Shown piece by piece: positions 1 to 10,763 of a DNA stretch of 64,000 nucleotides; the first letter of the stretch is position 1, and the number at the start of each line of letters is the position of its first letter. The notes below the pieces were generated by a model that had not been told where the DNA came from, searched no databases, and was given only the letters and a program-made list of their open reading frames with translations. The stretch lies in NCBI GenBank assembly GCA_945910005.1, contig CAMDTW010000168.1, positions 1 through 64,000 on the forward strand. Direction: 5' to 3'. The stretch is from Isoperla grammatica (taxonomy: Eukaryota > Arthropoda > Insecta > Plecoptera > Perlodidae). Made by a program: the position numbers and the translations under genes.

Positions 1-621
1 CCTTATATAAATGTGATATTTGAGAACGCGTGGTGATTGGATGTTGAATAATCATTTTGAAATCATTTTTAAAATAAAACTGAAAAGCGAGTCTATACTT
101 ATATAGCACGTGGACAGGCAAAACGTCACCTTTTTCATAAACGCTGGACTCAACGCAGTCAATATTTCTATGAGATTCGGTAAAGAACGTGACCATTTGA
201 TGTTGCAAAGCTGTAATATGCCTTAGATTTGATAATGACGCGTTACCCCATGCTAATATACCGTACATTTATATTGATTCTGCTACAGATAAGTAAACTG
301 TTTTTAGAGTTTCTGAAGGAAGCATAGTTTTTATACAATACATTTGACTGAGACATGATTTTAATTTATTGCATAATTTATTGATGTGCGGAGCCCAATT
401 AAACCGATTATCAATTATTAATCCTAGATACATGCGGCTGTCAACGCAATCAATAACAGTATTACAAGTACAAGTTTCACCATGCATGCAATCATAGGAA
501 TGAGAGATAATTCTCACGGTGCTAAACCGATCAATGTTTAAAGGGTTACATTTATGCACAATTTTAGTTTTTTTTTTCTACGTTTATAAATATCCAAAGC
601 GTTAGCGTAGGCCCACAATAC
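1..621 (-). pseudogene. LINE-A reverse transcriptase, C-terminal part (continues past window start)
   Basis: Minus-strand remnant of the region after the RT catalytic core of a non-LTR retrotransposon. Around 269-559 it reads SRMYLGLIIDNRFNWAPHI, matching the conserved 'YLGv..D..l.w..Hi' block after the RT palm. At 20-265 another minus frame reads an 'LAWGN' and 'ITALQHQMV' stretch typical of the C-terminal end of CR1/jockey RTs. The two parts are out of frame, so it is broken. It is separated from the catalytic part by the SINE at 634-1019. The element's 3' end lies outside the window. Confidence 0.7.
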
Positions 622-1031
622 TAAATTATGAAACCTGCCCAGGGACTGCCACCTTATCGTGGTGGGCAGGTTTGCGTGCTTTGTTGATCCCGAGAGCTAT
701 GCCGGCGGGAGCGTATCCTTCTGGTAGGGCCACCCAAGCCGGACTGGTCGAGGAGAAGAAGTCAGACGAAGTGCAGTCCACACCCCAATCCCCTTTTCCC
801 CCCACTGTCCCATTGAATATTTCTCCTCCCACTTGGCCCTGCCCTCCCTTGCTGGACTCCCGTATGACGACTCACGCGACGTACCATGGATCTGATTCGG
901 ATGTGGCTTTATTCTTCATTATCATCTTTCTCATCTTCATTATCACCCGCTCATCGTCTCGATTAGCCATCGTTGCATAAATATGAGACGTTAAGCCCCA
1001 TTAATCAATCAATCAATCATAAATTATGAAA
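622..1031 (+). mobile_element. SINE-like element with (AATC)n tail and 12-bp target-site duplication
   Basis: An element of 386 bp (634-1019) is flanked by the direct repeat TAAATTATGAAA at 622-633 and 1020-1031. It begins CCTGCCCAGGGACTGCC and ends in GACGTTAAGCCCC followed by AATCAATCAATC. The tail and target duplication show retroposition into LINE-A. Related copies or fragments lie at 17180-17485 and 58168-58477 (minus), inside the foldback arms near 5898-6050 and 7466-7580, and as 3' fragments near 44555-44665 and 63128-63235. I see no clear pol III box, so it could instead be a truncated LINE 3' end. Confidence 0.75.
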
Positions 1032-2406
1032 GTCAGTTTGTAGATAATGATTAGCAATGTTTAAGTTCTTATGAACGGCAATTAGAGCGGTATCATCAGC
1101 ATATAAGTAAATTTTACACTTCCGCATGTACTTACCAATATTATTTACATAAATAAGGTATAGAATTGGTCCCAATATTGAGCCTTGAGTCACACCGGCC
1201 TTGACAGCTAATTTTTTACTTAATGAACTTCCAATTTTGACCGCAACTTCTCTTTCACTCAAATAACTCTCAAACCATTTTAGCAATTGACCTCTAATTC
1301 CAAGTTGTTCCAAGTTTCTTCAAAGTATTTTATGGTTGAGGGTGTCAAATGCTTTTCTGAAGTCAATGAATATGGCCACAACATGCATGTTGTCGTCTTA
1401 TTTTGAATTAACAAAGTCTGAAAATTGCAATAAAAGATCTGACGTTCCTTTACCTTCCTGAAATCCATATTGTTGTTGTGTTATAATTTTATACTTTGCT
1501 AAATATTTTGTAAGGGCATTTGAAACACATCGCTCTAGAATTTTTTCTATAACTGGTAACAAAGCTATTGGTCTATAATTCCCGTAATCCATATTATCAC
1601 CCATCTTGTATATAGGCCTTACAATAGATATTTTTAATTTCTGTGGTACCATACCTTCTTCAACAGATAAATTTATAAATTTGGCAATAATCGGACTTAT
1701 CTCTCCACATATATTTTGAAGATAAATAACTCGTATGCCATCGATACCGGGTTGTTTGCGCTCCATTCCATTAATGATTCCCGCAACCTCCCACGCAGAT
1801 ACTTTTGGCATAAAAAAAGATTGAACTTGCGACCTTTCGTCGGTTTGTGGACACACCTTTTTACTACAAGAATGCTGTATGTTTTCAACTCCTTCCACAA
1901 AACTATTAACAAACTCATCTGCATTTTCCTCCCACGTGTGTATTTTCCCCAGGTATTTATCAACAATTTCTTTAACGGAATCTGTAGGCTTTTTCCCTAA
2001 TAAGTTATTAATAGTCTGCCAGGTTTTTTTTGTCATTATTATAGTGTGCAAACTTACGCCGATAAAACTCTTTTTTAGTTTTTTTTAATCTCATTTATAA
2101 CCACGTTTCTCAATTGTTTATATTCACATCTATATATTTCATTTCACGGGCTTAGAAGCTTACAGTTTTCCATTTGTGAAAACAACTATCTCTACGTTTT
2201 ACTAATATAAGTATCTAATCCGTTATCCATTCTTTATTTGTTCTATTAGTTTCCTTGAAATGTTTAAAGAACGAACTAGATGTATAGGCTTTATTGAACA
2301 TTTCTTCAATGGCATTGTATAGATCGGAACAGTTATCGAAAGCATCTAGGTCACTCCATTGCACAGATTTCAAAGTTTGGTATAATTTATTTTCATCTAT
2401 ACACAA
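1032..2406 (-). pseudogene. LINE-A reverse transcriptase catalytic region (broken)
   Basis: Minus-strand RT of a CR1/L2/jockey-type non-LTR retrotransposon. The piece at 1398-2051 contains GIDGIRVIYL, 'VRPIYKMGD', YGNYRPIALLPVIEKILE and QQQYGFQEGKGTSD, which are RT blocks 1 to 3. The piece at 1017-1313 contains VKAGVTQGSILGPILYL and the catalytic LYADDTAL motif. Between them, near 1320-1375, another frame holds a 'DFRKAFDT'-like block. The linker to the endonuclease is at 2215-2406. At least two frame changes make it inactive. Confidence 0.85.
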
Positions 2407-3110
2407 CTTATTGTCTCCCTAGAACGCTGCATATCAACTGTGCCATAGTCCAAGGCTAACATTGCCATGTAGTGGTCGCTTACTTTTGAGGTGAATATTG
2501 CCGCATCCACGTTATTTACATCACCTCTACTAAATACGTGATCAATGCAAGACCTTGTCAGCTTACCTGATAACATTTCCTCTCTAGTTGCCTCCGTTAT
2601 ACATTTCAAAAACCCATATCTAGACAGTTCATTCTCATACAGTTGTACACTATCATCAAAAACATCCAATACATCAATAATTATATCCCCAACCAGTATA
2701 GCATTCTTGTTCTTATGTGTGTCGTAGTATGACGCAAGTTCATTGACAAAGCGAGTTTTCTCAGCAATTGGAGATGACTTTGCCGGTGGCCTATATATTG
2801 CTAGCATTGACAATGACACACCCGGCGGAAAATCAAGGGAACACTCAATTCCTTCGAAATTTGTAAAATTATTCTCTATATTGGTGCAACTGATTTCCTT
2901 TTTAATAAACAATGAAAAGACACCTCTACTACTGCTATCAAACCTTGTCTAACTTATTGTAAAATAGCCATCCAAACAAAACGTTGAGTTGAAACTACGC
3001 ACTTCACTTAAAACAAGCACATCAAATAAACCTATTTGCTTTTCTAATATCACTTTGAGTTCATCTCAATGTTTTTTTATTGATCTCATGTTTAAAGACA
3101 AAATTTTAAA
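2397..3110 (-). pseudogene. LINE-A apurinic-type endonuclease domain (broken)
   Basis: Minus-strand endonuclease/exonuclease/phosphatase-fold domain that nicks target DNA in non-LTR retrotransposons. It shows LAIYRPPAKSS, then 'AILVGDIIID' where a G-D-x-N motif is expected (the asparagine is lost), SCIDHVFSRGDV, and KVSDHYMAML with the catalytic S-D-H. The N-terminal third (about 2913-3110) reads an 'NMRSIKKH' and 'DVLVLSEVRSFNS' block with a stop codon between it and the rest. Together with the neighbouring RT and ORF1 this gives the normal CR1-type order. Confidence 0.8.
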
Positions 3111-3257
3111 TGAAGAACTATCCAATCCATTTAACCAGTCGTCAATATTACTTCTGTTTTACACGTGCACAGAGAATCGTATGTTAATGACGTGACCTTG
3201 TCCATAGCCCGGTCGTCTCACAATCAGCCCAATCAAAGCTGACGTAGGTTATTTCAA

Positions 3258-4087
3258 CTAATTCAGAACTCTCGGACAACAAATTGAGATAAGCTCACGT
3301 GTTTGTTCGTCTTTGCGCACAAAAATTTGGTCTTTTCGCCACCATTCAAACTTATATCCTGCTGTCCTAGCGCGCTGCTTCGCCGCTACGAGGAGACCAC
3401 TGTAATATGGTTTGAGATTCTCGTTAATATACACTCTGGTATCGGACCCTCGACGACCACCTAGTATTTGCTGAGAAGTCAACACCTCTCGTTTTTTGAC
3501 AATAAACAAGTCTCTTTTCTTCCTTAAACAAAACTTAACAATAATTTTACGGGGCCTACCTTCGTTTCGACTGGGCAGACGATGGGCTGCTTCTATGTCG
3601 TCACTGGTAAGAGGAATATTCAGATGATTAGAAATGTCAAGAACTATACCTTCCACGTCTTCACTCGCAGCTTCATCCACTCCGTCAACGATTATGTTCC
3701 TATTCCTTCCGTACTGTTCCAAACGTCCGAGCTTTTGATTTAATTCTTCTATTTTTTCGTCTTTAATATTTATGTCCTCTTTAATGTCTTCAATGGTACT
3801 CTTGAAGCACTTCAATGAAGCCATTGCTGACTTCATATCATTTTCAGTTCGGACAAATCGTTTTGCAATGCAAGAACAATGTCTTTAATAAATTTTAACA
3901 CGTCTCCTTCCTCTTCTTCTTTTACCGACGTTCTTCTCAATGACTTCGCACTAGCTTATTTTGCTTTTTGCGTGGATATTTTTAAACCACAACAACCGTA
4001 GTGGTAAAACAAATTACAACCCTCACAACTCACAAAATCCCCGTCGTCCGACACTGCGCAATCGCACTTGTTATATAGCAACGACAT
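3258..4087 (-). pseudogene. LINE-A ORF1 protein: PHD-like finger, coiled coil and ORF1 RNA-binding-type domain (broken)
   Basis: Minus strand, upstream of the endonuclease. The main piece (3258-3836) has a coiled coil (KEDINIKDEKIEELNQKL), then LGRLEQYGRNRNIIVDGV, IEAAHRLPSRNEG, RKIIVKFCLRKKRDL and a basic C-terminal region, the architecture of LINE ORF1 proteins. Upstream (about 3960-4087, another frame) is a Cys/His cluster, CDCAVSDDGDFVSCEGC then FYHYGCCGL, resembling a PHD finger, as in ORF1 of several CR1/L2 elements. A stop and a frameshift separate the two parts. The predicted start is the ATG read at 4087. Confidence 0.75.
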
Positions 4088-4159
4088 TGCCTACAAACGG
4101 GTATCCGGAGCTCTGGAAAACACGTCCGTCCTACTCGAACACTGAACGCTGAATCCTGC

Positions 4160-4184
4160 TGAATATAATAATAATCATAATAAT

Positions 4185-4239
<55 letters not shown>

Positions 4240-4281
4240 GTAATAATAATAATAATAGTAATAATAATAATTTTTATTATT

Positions 4282-4323
<42 letters not shown>

Positions 4324-4573
4324 TTTTATTATTATAAATAATAAAAATTATTATTATGGAATTATTATTTTTATTATTTTTTTTTTTTTATTATTTTTAT
4401 TATTATAAATAATAAAAATTATTATTATAGTAATTATGTATATAATTATTAATTAATTAATTATAATTATTATTATTATTATTATTATAAATGATAAAAA
4501 TTATTACTATAATAATTTTATATATAATTATTATTATTATTTTTATAAATAATAATAATTATTATTATAAATA
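4160..4573. repeat. TAA/TTA microsatellite tract
   Basis: About 400 bp of ATA/TAA trinucleotides with local inversions to TTA, so that several stretches can fold on themselves. No coding content. Confidence 0.95.
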
Positions 4574-4619
4574 ATTAAGCAAGCGAAACGAGCGTCTCCA
4601 CGAGACTCTTATGGCACTT

Positions 4620-4800
4620 CGTTCTGTTTTTTTGTTTTTTTTGTTTTTATGTCTGTCGATAGCGGTCGAACGGAAAGTCCGATTAACTTAAAATTTGGAC
4701 CATCCACAAACCTCGATGTGGATAAGAGGTGTATAGTTTTGAGGCAAATTCGTTCGAAAAGTTACAAAGTTACACTCAATAACTGTTAGTAACGGTGGCG
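4620..4800 (+). repeat. Direct repeat flanking the foldback element (left copy)
   Basis: The block starting CTGTCGATAGCGGTCGAACG and running through 'GGACCATCCACAAACCTC' recurs in the same orientation at about 8855-9010 with scattered mismatches. The pair brackets the foldback element at 4855-8627. Confidence 0.8.
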
Positions 4801-4854
4801 GACCGCCGCGAAAACACTATAGTGGGGTTACTTTAGCCCAATTTCCTATACCGA

Positions 4855-7800
4855 CCCGGACAAAATTAGGAGAAAGCTGATTTTTTCAGGGTCGCTCAAA
4901 AATATCATTTTATATAACATACTTCGGGTCCGCCAAAATCCGCCTTGTGCGTTAGCCGCCATCTTGGAAAATGTCGGCTATTACGGTATTACACTAAATC
5001 ACTTGTTGTGAGTGCTCTATGTAACATACAATTACGTGAGTGGTGTCAAATGAAAGATAATATTATGATCAATAATAATAATGTATGGAATTTTAGTTAT
5101 TTATCATATTGCAATAGAAGGATGTAATTAAGTGATCCACCGCATAAGTGGATATTTGTATTTTGATGATTTGCGATAAAAGTAATAACGTATTTATAAC
5201 TAGTGTTTCTACAAAACATAAAGCTTATTCTGTCTAGAACACACGTGCCAAGTCTCATTTACATAACTTTAAAAATGTTTGAGATACGAGCTATTGTATA
5301 CCTGCATGTGTCGTGGCCGCCATCGCCCCGGACAGAGCAAAACAATTATTACCTTAGCCCATCGGTCAGTAACAACACATTAAAAAAAACTTGTTTTTAC
5401 ATGATGACTCAAGAATGTAATTGAGCTTCACTTAGACCAAAGTCACATATGTGCTCTAGTTGCCATTTTGAAAAATGGCGACGGTTACAGTTTTGTCTTA
5501 AACATGCTTTGTTAAGGCTACATATAACATACAATAACATGAAGAATCTAAATTGAAAGATATGATTGGGAACTTCTATAAACAGGGGAAAAATTGTAAG
5601 TAATTAGATGAGCGTAGCGAATGTATCAATCAATTCAAATGGTTAATTCTCTCCATGAGCGAATTGTGTTCGTCACACACCGGTCAAACGGTTCGACGGA
5701 TTTGACCAAAATTTTAAACCAACCCTCTTCAATACTCAAATTGACGATGTCAAGATGAACAAAAAAATCCGTCAAGATGACAACCTACAAAAAAATAAAT
5801 TACCGAAAACATTTAAGTTTTAATTTCTGTTAATTGAAACTTACGGACGGTTTTAAGTACTGTTTTGAGCTCGTGGTAGAATGGGCCCATTGTAAGTCTG
5901 AAAAATGAGACCCTGTTCTCCCCCCCCCCCCCTTCTCCTCTGTCCCACTTAAGATTCCTTCTTCTGCAATTTGCCCTGTTCTTTATTGCTTCTGGACTCT
6001 CCTTATGACGACCCCCACGATATAAGAAAAAAAAAAGGATCTGATTCGGAAGACGCCATGTGGCCTAAGCTGTCGCCTAAGTCACTAAATGCCAAATGAA
6101 AATAATGTTTTATATTTATTTATATCCACAACAAAGGTATTGCCACTGTCTTGGTGAAAGTTAGTTTAACGTTGTAACTGTTACCGTCATTTTGTAAGCG
6201 CATTTTTAGTTAATATTTACGACAATGTTCCCAAACACTGCCGCACTTATAATTATTCACATAGTAAATGTTGTCTATCACTCTCACTTGTTTAGGTGTC
6301 CAATTATACAAATTAAACATTGCTCCAACACTGTGACTAGAAGTATTTTGGGGGTTTTTTGGGTTAGAATTATACTTGAAAGTTCAGTAGACACGATCGA
6401 TTCGGCGTTGTTCCATTCGGCGCTATTCAGGCGCCCCTAACATTAAACTTGGCAGACAGTGGTCCCCCAGTTGCAGAAGTTGGTAATGATACAGATTACT
6501 AGTTATCTTAATTGGTCAAAATTCTCAAGACGTTGTCATTTTAATGGTATCGCCAGAATCTGCCAACACAGTCAATAAAGGAAATAATATTTCTCGGTTT
6601 CAGAGCAAGCTAGCAGAAATTGAAAAATTGCAGTGGGCTGTTTATGTACTGACATGATGTGAGTGACGCGACAAGTGTTTGTTTTAAAGAAGGAAATAAA
6701 ACGGGTCTTAATAATCATCATTAACAATCGTGAACTTCCCTATCCTGACACGATGACTAAAGACATCCACAACAAGTAAACGGTGTAGGAGGAAATGTTA
6801 ACTGGCTCTTTATGGACCTAAAATACATCATTGGATGGAGAGCGATTCTATTCATTCAACAAAAGGGGCGCCTGAAAAACCGAGAAATATTATTTCCTTT
6901 ATTAACTGTGTTGGCAGATCCTGGCGATACCATTAAAATGACAACGTCTTGAGAATTTTGACCAATTAAGATAACTAGTAATCTGTATCATTACCAACTT
7001 CTGCAACTGGGGGACCACTGTCTGCCAAGTTTAATGTTGTCTCCACTATTAGAGTGCATGCAGCAGTTTTTGCATTGACAATGTTTATATATTGAAACAT
7101 TTACCGATTGGAAAACTTTTAAATAAGCCTGGCTTTATTCTGCCAATTCCCAGGAATGCGGCCGCTGACGTAAGCTTAGTACGCCTAGTAATATGCAATG
7201 CATGAGCGAATCTCCAAAGAAAATTTCGTGTGAGGTGGTCGAGGCCATGTACGCGATGGAGAAGGACCCCCCCCCCCCCCAACCCCCCCAATTATATTAT
7301 GTTCGTACTCTTTGCATATATCAGTTCGTGGGTGCAAGTAACCGTTGATTGATGCAATAGCCTGTTTAAAATGTTTCGTTCTACCTATCATACCGTTATT
7401 ATCAAACAGTGATGGTGATGGATAACAGAAAAGAGTTGCTCTATCGCATTTGACTGTTTATCATCATGAGGGTCGTCATAAGGAGAGTCCAGCAGAAGAA
7501 AGGCAAATTGCAGAAAAAGGAATCTTAAGTGGGACAGAGGAGAAGGGGGGGGGGGAACAGGGTCTCCTTTTTCAGATTTTCCATGGGTTACTTAGAATGG
7601 GCCATTCTACCACGAACCCAAAACATTTAAAATCCGCCCGTAAGTTTCAATTAACAGAAATTAAAACTTAAATGTTTTCGGTAATTATTTTTTTGTAGGT
7701 TGTCATCTTGACGGATTTTTTTGTTCATCTTGACATCGTCAATTTGAGTATTAAAGAGTGTTGGTTTAAAATTTTGGTCAAATCCGTCGAACCGTTTGAC

Positions 7801-8627
7801 CGGTGTGTGACGAACACAATTCGCGCATGGAGAGAATTAACCATTTGAATTGATTGATACATTCGCTACGCTCCTCTAATTACTTAAAATTTTTCCCCTG
7901 TTTATAGAAGTTCTTTATCATATCTTTCAATTAAGATTCTTCATGTTATTGTATGTTATATGTAGCCTTCACAAAGCATGTTTGAAGACAAAACTGTAAC
8001 CGTCGCAATTTTTGAAAATGGCGACTAGAGCACATATGTGACTTTAGTCTAAGTGAAGCTCAATTACATTCTTTAGTCATCATGTAAAAACAAGTTTCTT
8101 TTAATGTGTTGTTACTGACCGATGGGCTAAGGCAATGAGTTTTGCTCTGTCCGGGGCGATGGCGGCCACGACACATGCAGATATACAATAGCTCGTATCT
8201 CAAACATTTTTAAAGTTATGTAAATAAGACTTGGCACGTGTGTTCCAAACAGAATAAGCTTTATGTTTTGTATGAACACAAGTTATAAATACGTTATTAC
8301 TTTTATCGCAAAACATCAAAATACAAATATCCACTTATGCGGTGGATCACTTAATTACATCTTTCTATTGCAATATGATAAATAACTAAAATTCCATACA
8401 TTATTATTATTGATCATAACATTATCTTTCATTTGACACCACTCACGTAATTTTATGTTACATAGAGCACTCACAACAAGTGATTTAGTGTAATACCGTA
8501 ATAGCCGACATTTTCCAAGATGGCGGCTAACGCACAAGGCGGATTTTGGCGGACCCGAAGTATGTTATATAAAATGATATTTGTAAGCGACCCTGAAAAA
8601 ATCAGCTTTCTCCTAATTTTGTCCGGG
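4855..8627. mobile_element. Foldback element A: 3.77 kb, 1.15 kb inverted arms
   Basis: The left arm (4855 to about 6010) is the inverted complement of the right arm (about 7466 to 8627). Ends read CCCGGACAAAATTAGGAG on the left and CTCCTAATTTTGTCCGGG on the right. The arms contain CCATTTT-GA-AAAATGG at 5458-5475 and related near-palindromes, and inner parts resembling the SINE family with a poly-C/poly-G tract (5917-5931, 7545-7555). A second inverted pair lies inside at about 6420-6605 and 6862-7040. No coding sequence is recognisable between the arms, so the element looks non-autonomous. Identical short ORFs at 4945-5127 and 8355-8537 are products of the arms, not genes. No clear target duplication was found. 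Confidence 0.85.
6418..7042. repeat. Inner inverted repeat pair of element A
   Basis: The segment at about 6428-6605, containing GGCGCCCCTAACATTAAAC and TTTCCTTTATTGACTG-type sequence, is repeated in inverse complement at about 6862-7040 with very few mismatches. The spacer is about 255 bp with no ORF of note. This makes the foldback element a nested palindrome. Confidence 0.85.
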
Positions 8628-8764
8628 TTAAAACCTAAAATTCCTCCTCTACTAGACAGAATGACAACGAAAATTCTTAGCAACGCAAATTGCACTGCAT
8701 TCAACAATATTGGGAAGTATAATAGCTATGGAAATGAGAAAAAATTTTGCAATGCGCATTCTTG

Positions 8765-9435
8765 AAGCGTTGAAAACTTTTCGCCAGAAAGTTCGTAGAT
8801 ATTGACGCGCTCGCTTATCAACGCGTCAAACAGAGCGTTTTCCTAGTTATAATAATATGGTGTTGTTTTTTATATTTTTATCTCTGTCGATAGCGGTCGA
8901 TCGGAAAGTCAAATCAAGTTGAAATTTAGACCATCCACAAGCCTCTAAGTGGATTGTAGGTGTAAAGTTTTGATGCAAAATCGTTTGAAAAGTTACAACG
9001 GTACACCAAAGTTACTATACATTATTTACATTCCATTAATATGAACAGATTACATATTTTGTACTGCTAAATTGTAGTTAAGTTACTATGACAATTAAAA
9101 ATCCAAGTTTTTATTTATATGGACAATCTTTTATTGAAGAATGGCAGGAAATATAACTTAAACAATAAAAATTCTTATTTTTCCACGTCATGTTTGTTTT
9201 TGTTGTTGTTGATAGTTCTTTTACAAACAAATATGAACATTCCTATATTGATGATGATGGTAGTGTTTTCAGTATAATAGCGCTGGAACAACAAAACCGT
9301 TTACGACATTTTTATAATTATCTCTTACATTTAACAATGCCGATAGGTGAGACAACTTTTTGCCTGAAATTTCGTGAACATGGACGCGCTCGCTTATCAA
9401 CGCGTCCACAGAGCGTTTTCCTAGTAATTTTAATA
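8765..9435 (+). repeat. Dispersed direct repeats to the right of element A
   Basis: CGCGCTCGCTTATCAACGCG followed by 'CAGAGCGTTTTCCTAGT' occurs at about 8797-8847 and again at about 9376-9426, same orientation. Together with the 8855-9010 copy of the 4620-4800 block, this suggests that ends of related elements are nested here. No gene is recognised in 8628-9940. Confidence 0.6.
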
Positions 9436-9944
9436 AGCAAACGCTGGGATGAATGCATATCAGGCACTACCGGACACAATATAGCACCTACAGTTGGTTC
9501 TGAAGAAATAATGTGAAGATGATATATTTCATTCATTTAATGGTGAATGGTACCTCTACGTCAAAAAAAGCACACAAGTTTCATTTTTAAATGATATTTC
9601 AAAAATGGACTTCGATATCGACACTCTGAATTTAAAGTGCAATTAAGGATGGTAAACCCTACATACTGAATGCTCAAAATTGTGTCTTACATTACAATCA
9701 GTATGATTTTTAATTTCAAATATTATTAATAATTATCGACTAAAAAATTCAAACAAATCTTCTGTGATAGTTATCACTTTATTCAGTCTGTAGGGCTTAC
9801 CAAAACACAGTGCGCTGTTGATTCCGATTTTCGATTTCGTGTTGTATTCTTGAGACATAAAAATAAAAAAATTAACATCTTCTGCGGTTTTGCAGTAGCT
9901 GTACCCTTCACTCTTAAGTAGTGTTGCATTAGGAAGAATAAGAA

Positions 9945-10215
9945 AAAGAAGAAGAAGAGAGAGTGAGAGAGGGAGAGGGAGAGGGAGAGGGAGAGGGAGA
10001 GGGAGAGGGAGAGGGAGAGGGAGAGGGAGAGGGAGAGGGAGAGGGAGAGGGAGAGGGAGAGGGAGAGGGAGAGGGAGAGGGAGAGGGAGAGGGAGAGGGA
10101 GAGGGAGAGGCAGAGGCAGAGGCAGAGGCAGAGGCAGAGGCAGAGGCAGAGGCAGAGGCAGAGGGAGAGGTGAAGTTCGAGTTGAAGGTGGAGGTGGAGG
10201 TGGAGGTGGAGGAAA
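9945..10215 (+). repeat. Purine-rich hexanucleotide array (GAGGGA)n then (GGCAGA)n
   Basis: An uninterrupted GGGAGA run of about 140 bp changes to GGCAGA for about 50 bp and then to GGTGGA-like units. The + strand is almost pure purine. It ends about 45 bases before the splice acceptor of the first OR exon. Long ORFs on both strands here are low-complexity translations, not proteins. Confidence 0.95.
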
Positions 10216-10261
10216 AGGAGAAGGAGAAGAAAAGTCTATTATCGTTGACCTTTGCTTGCAG

Positions 10262-10763
10262 GTTTCTGGCAGGACGAAGCCGAGCCCGGCCTCGAGTTGT
10301 ACCTCAAGTACTTCAGCCCCCGGTTTGCTTACCTGCTCGTCAAGCATCGCTTCCTCCGTCTGGCCCTGCGATTATTCCAGCGATTCAACCCTTGGTTTTT
10401 GTTAGTTACGTTAGCCATTAATGTGTTCCTTTTATTTCCGACAGCAATGTACTTATACAAAAGTAACACTCTCGATGTTGTTAGAATTTTTTTCAACTTC
10501 TTCATGGAAGGGTTACCTTTAACGGTTGGATGCACAGTATTTTTTAGGCCTAAAGCGATGAACAGTCTCTTTGCACAGATGGATAAGATGCTAGAGCCAG
10601 GACAGTTGGACAACAAGGAGCAGAGGGAAATATACCACACAACGCGTACATTTTGTACAAAATTAGTAAAGTATATCCAACTACCGTCAATGGCAGCAAC
10701 ATCCATCGGAATTACTCTTGCTTTCCTTTCAAGTTTCTTACCAGAAAGAAGATTTCCTGTCAG
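10262..10763 (+). CDS. OR gene 1, first large exon (N-terminus, TM1-TM3)
   Basis: Acceptor TTGCTTGCAG ends at 10261 and donor CAG|GTAGG follows 10763. It encodes 167 residues: an amphipathic N-terminal segment (YLKYFSPRFAYLLVKHRF), TM1 at about residues 41-63 (WFLLVTLAINVFLLFPTAM), TM2 at about 74-94 (FFNFFMEGLPLTVGCTVFF), and TM3 at about 137-159 ending LAFLSSFLPERRFPV. An in-frame TGA at 10246-10248 and no ATG before about residue 60 mean the start codon lies in an upstream exon I could not find. A second possible acceptor (CTGGCAG, ending 10272) would remove three to four residues. The last two bases join the next exon to complete the arginine before EWYPW. Confidence 0.85.

Noticed and set aside
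4945..8537. Identical 60-residue ORFs at 4945-5127 (+) and 8355-8537 (-)
   Set aside because: Explained by the inverted arms of the foldback element; no family resemblance.
10252..10261. TTG start codon for the first OR exon
   Set aside because: An in-frame stop lies just upstream and a splice acceptor fits at 10261; animal genes do not normally start at TTG.
9733..10421. Pro-Leu and Gly-Glu rich ORFs
   Set aside because: Translations of the purine hexanucleotide repeat on the two strands.
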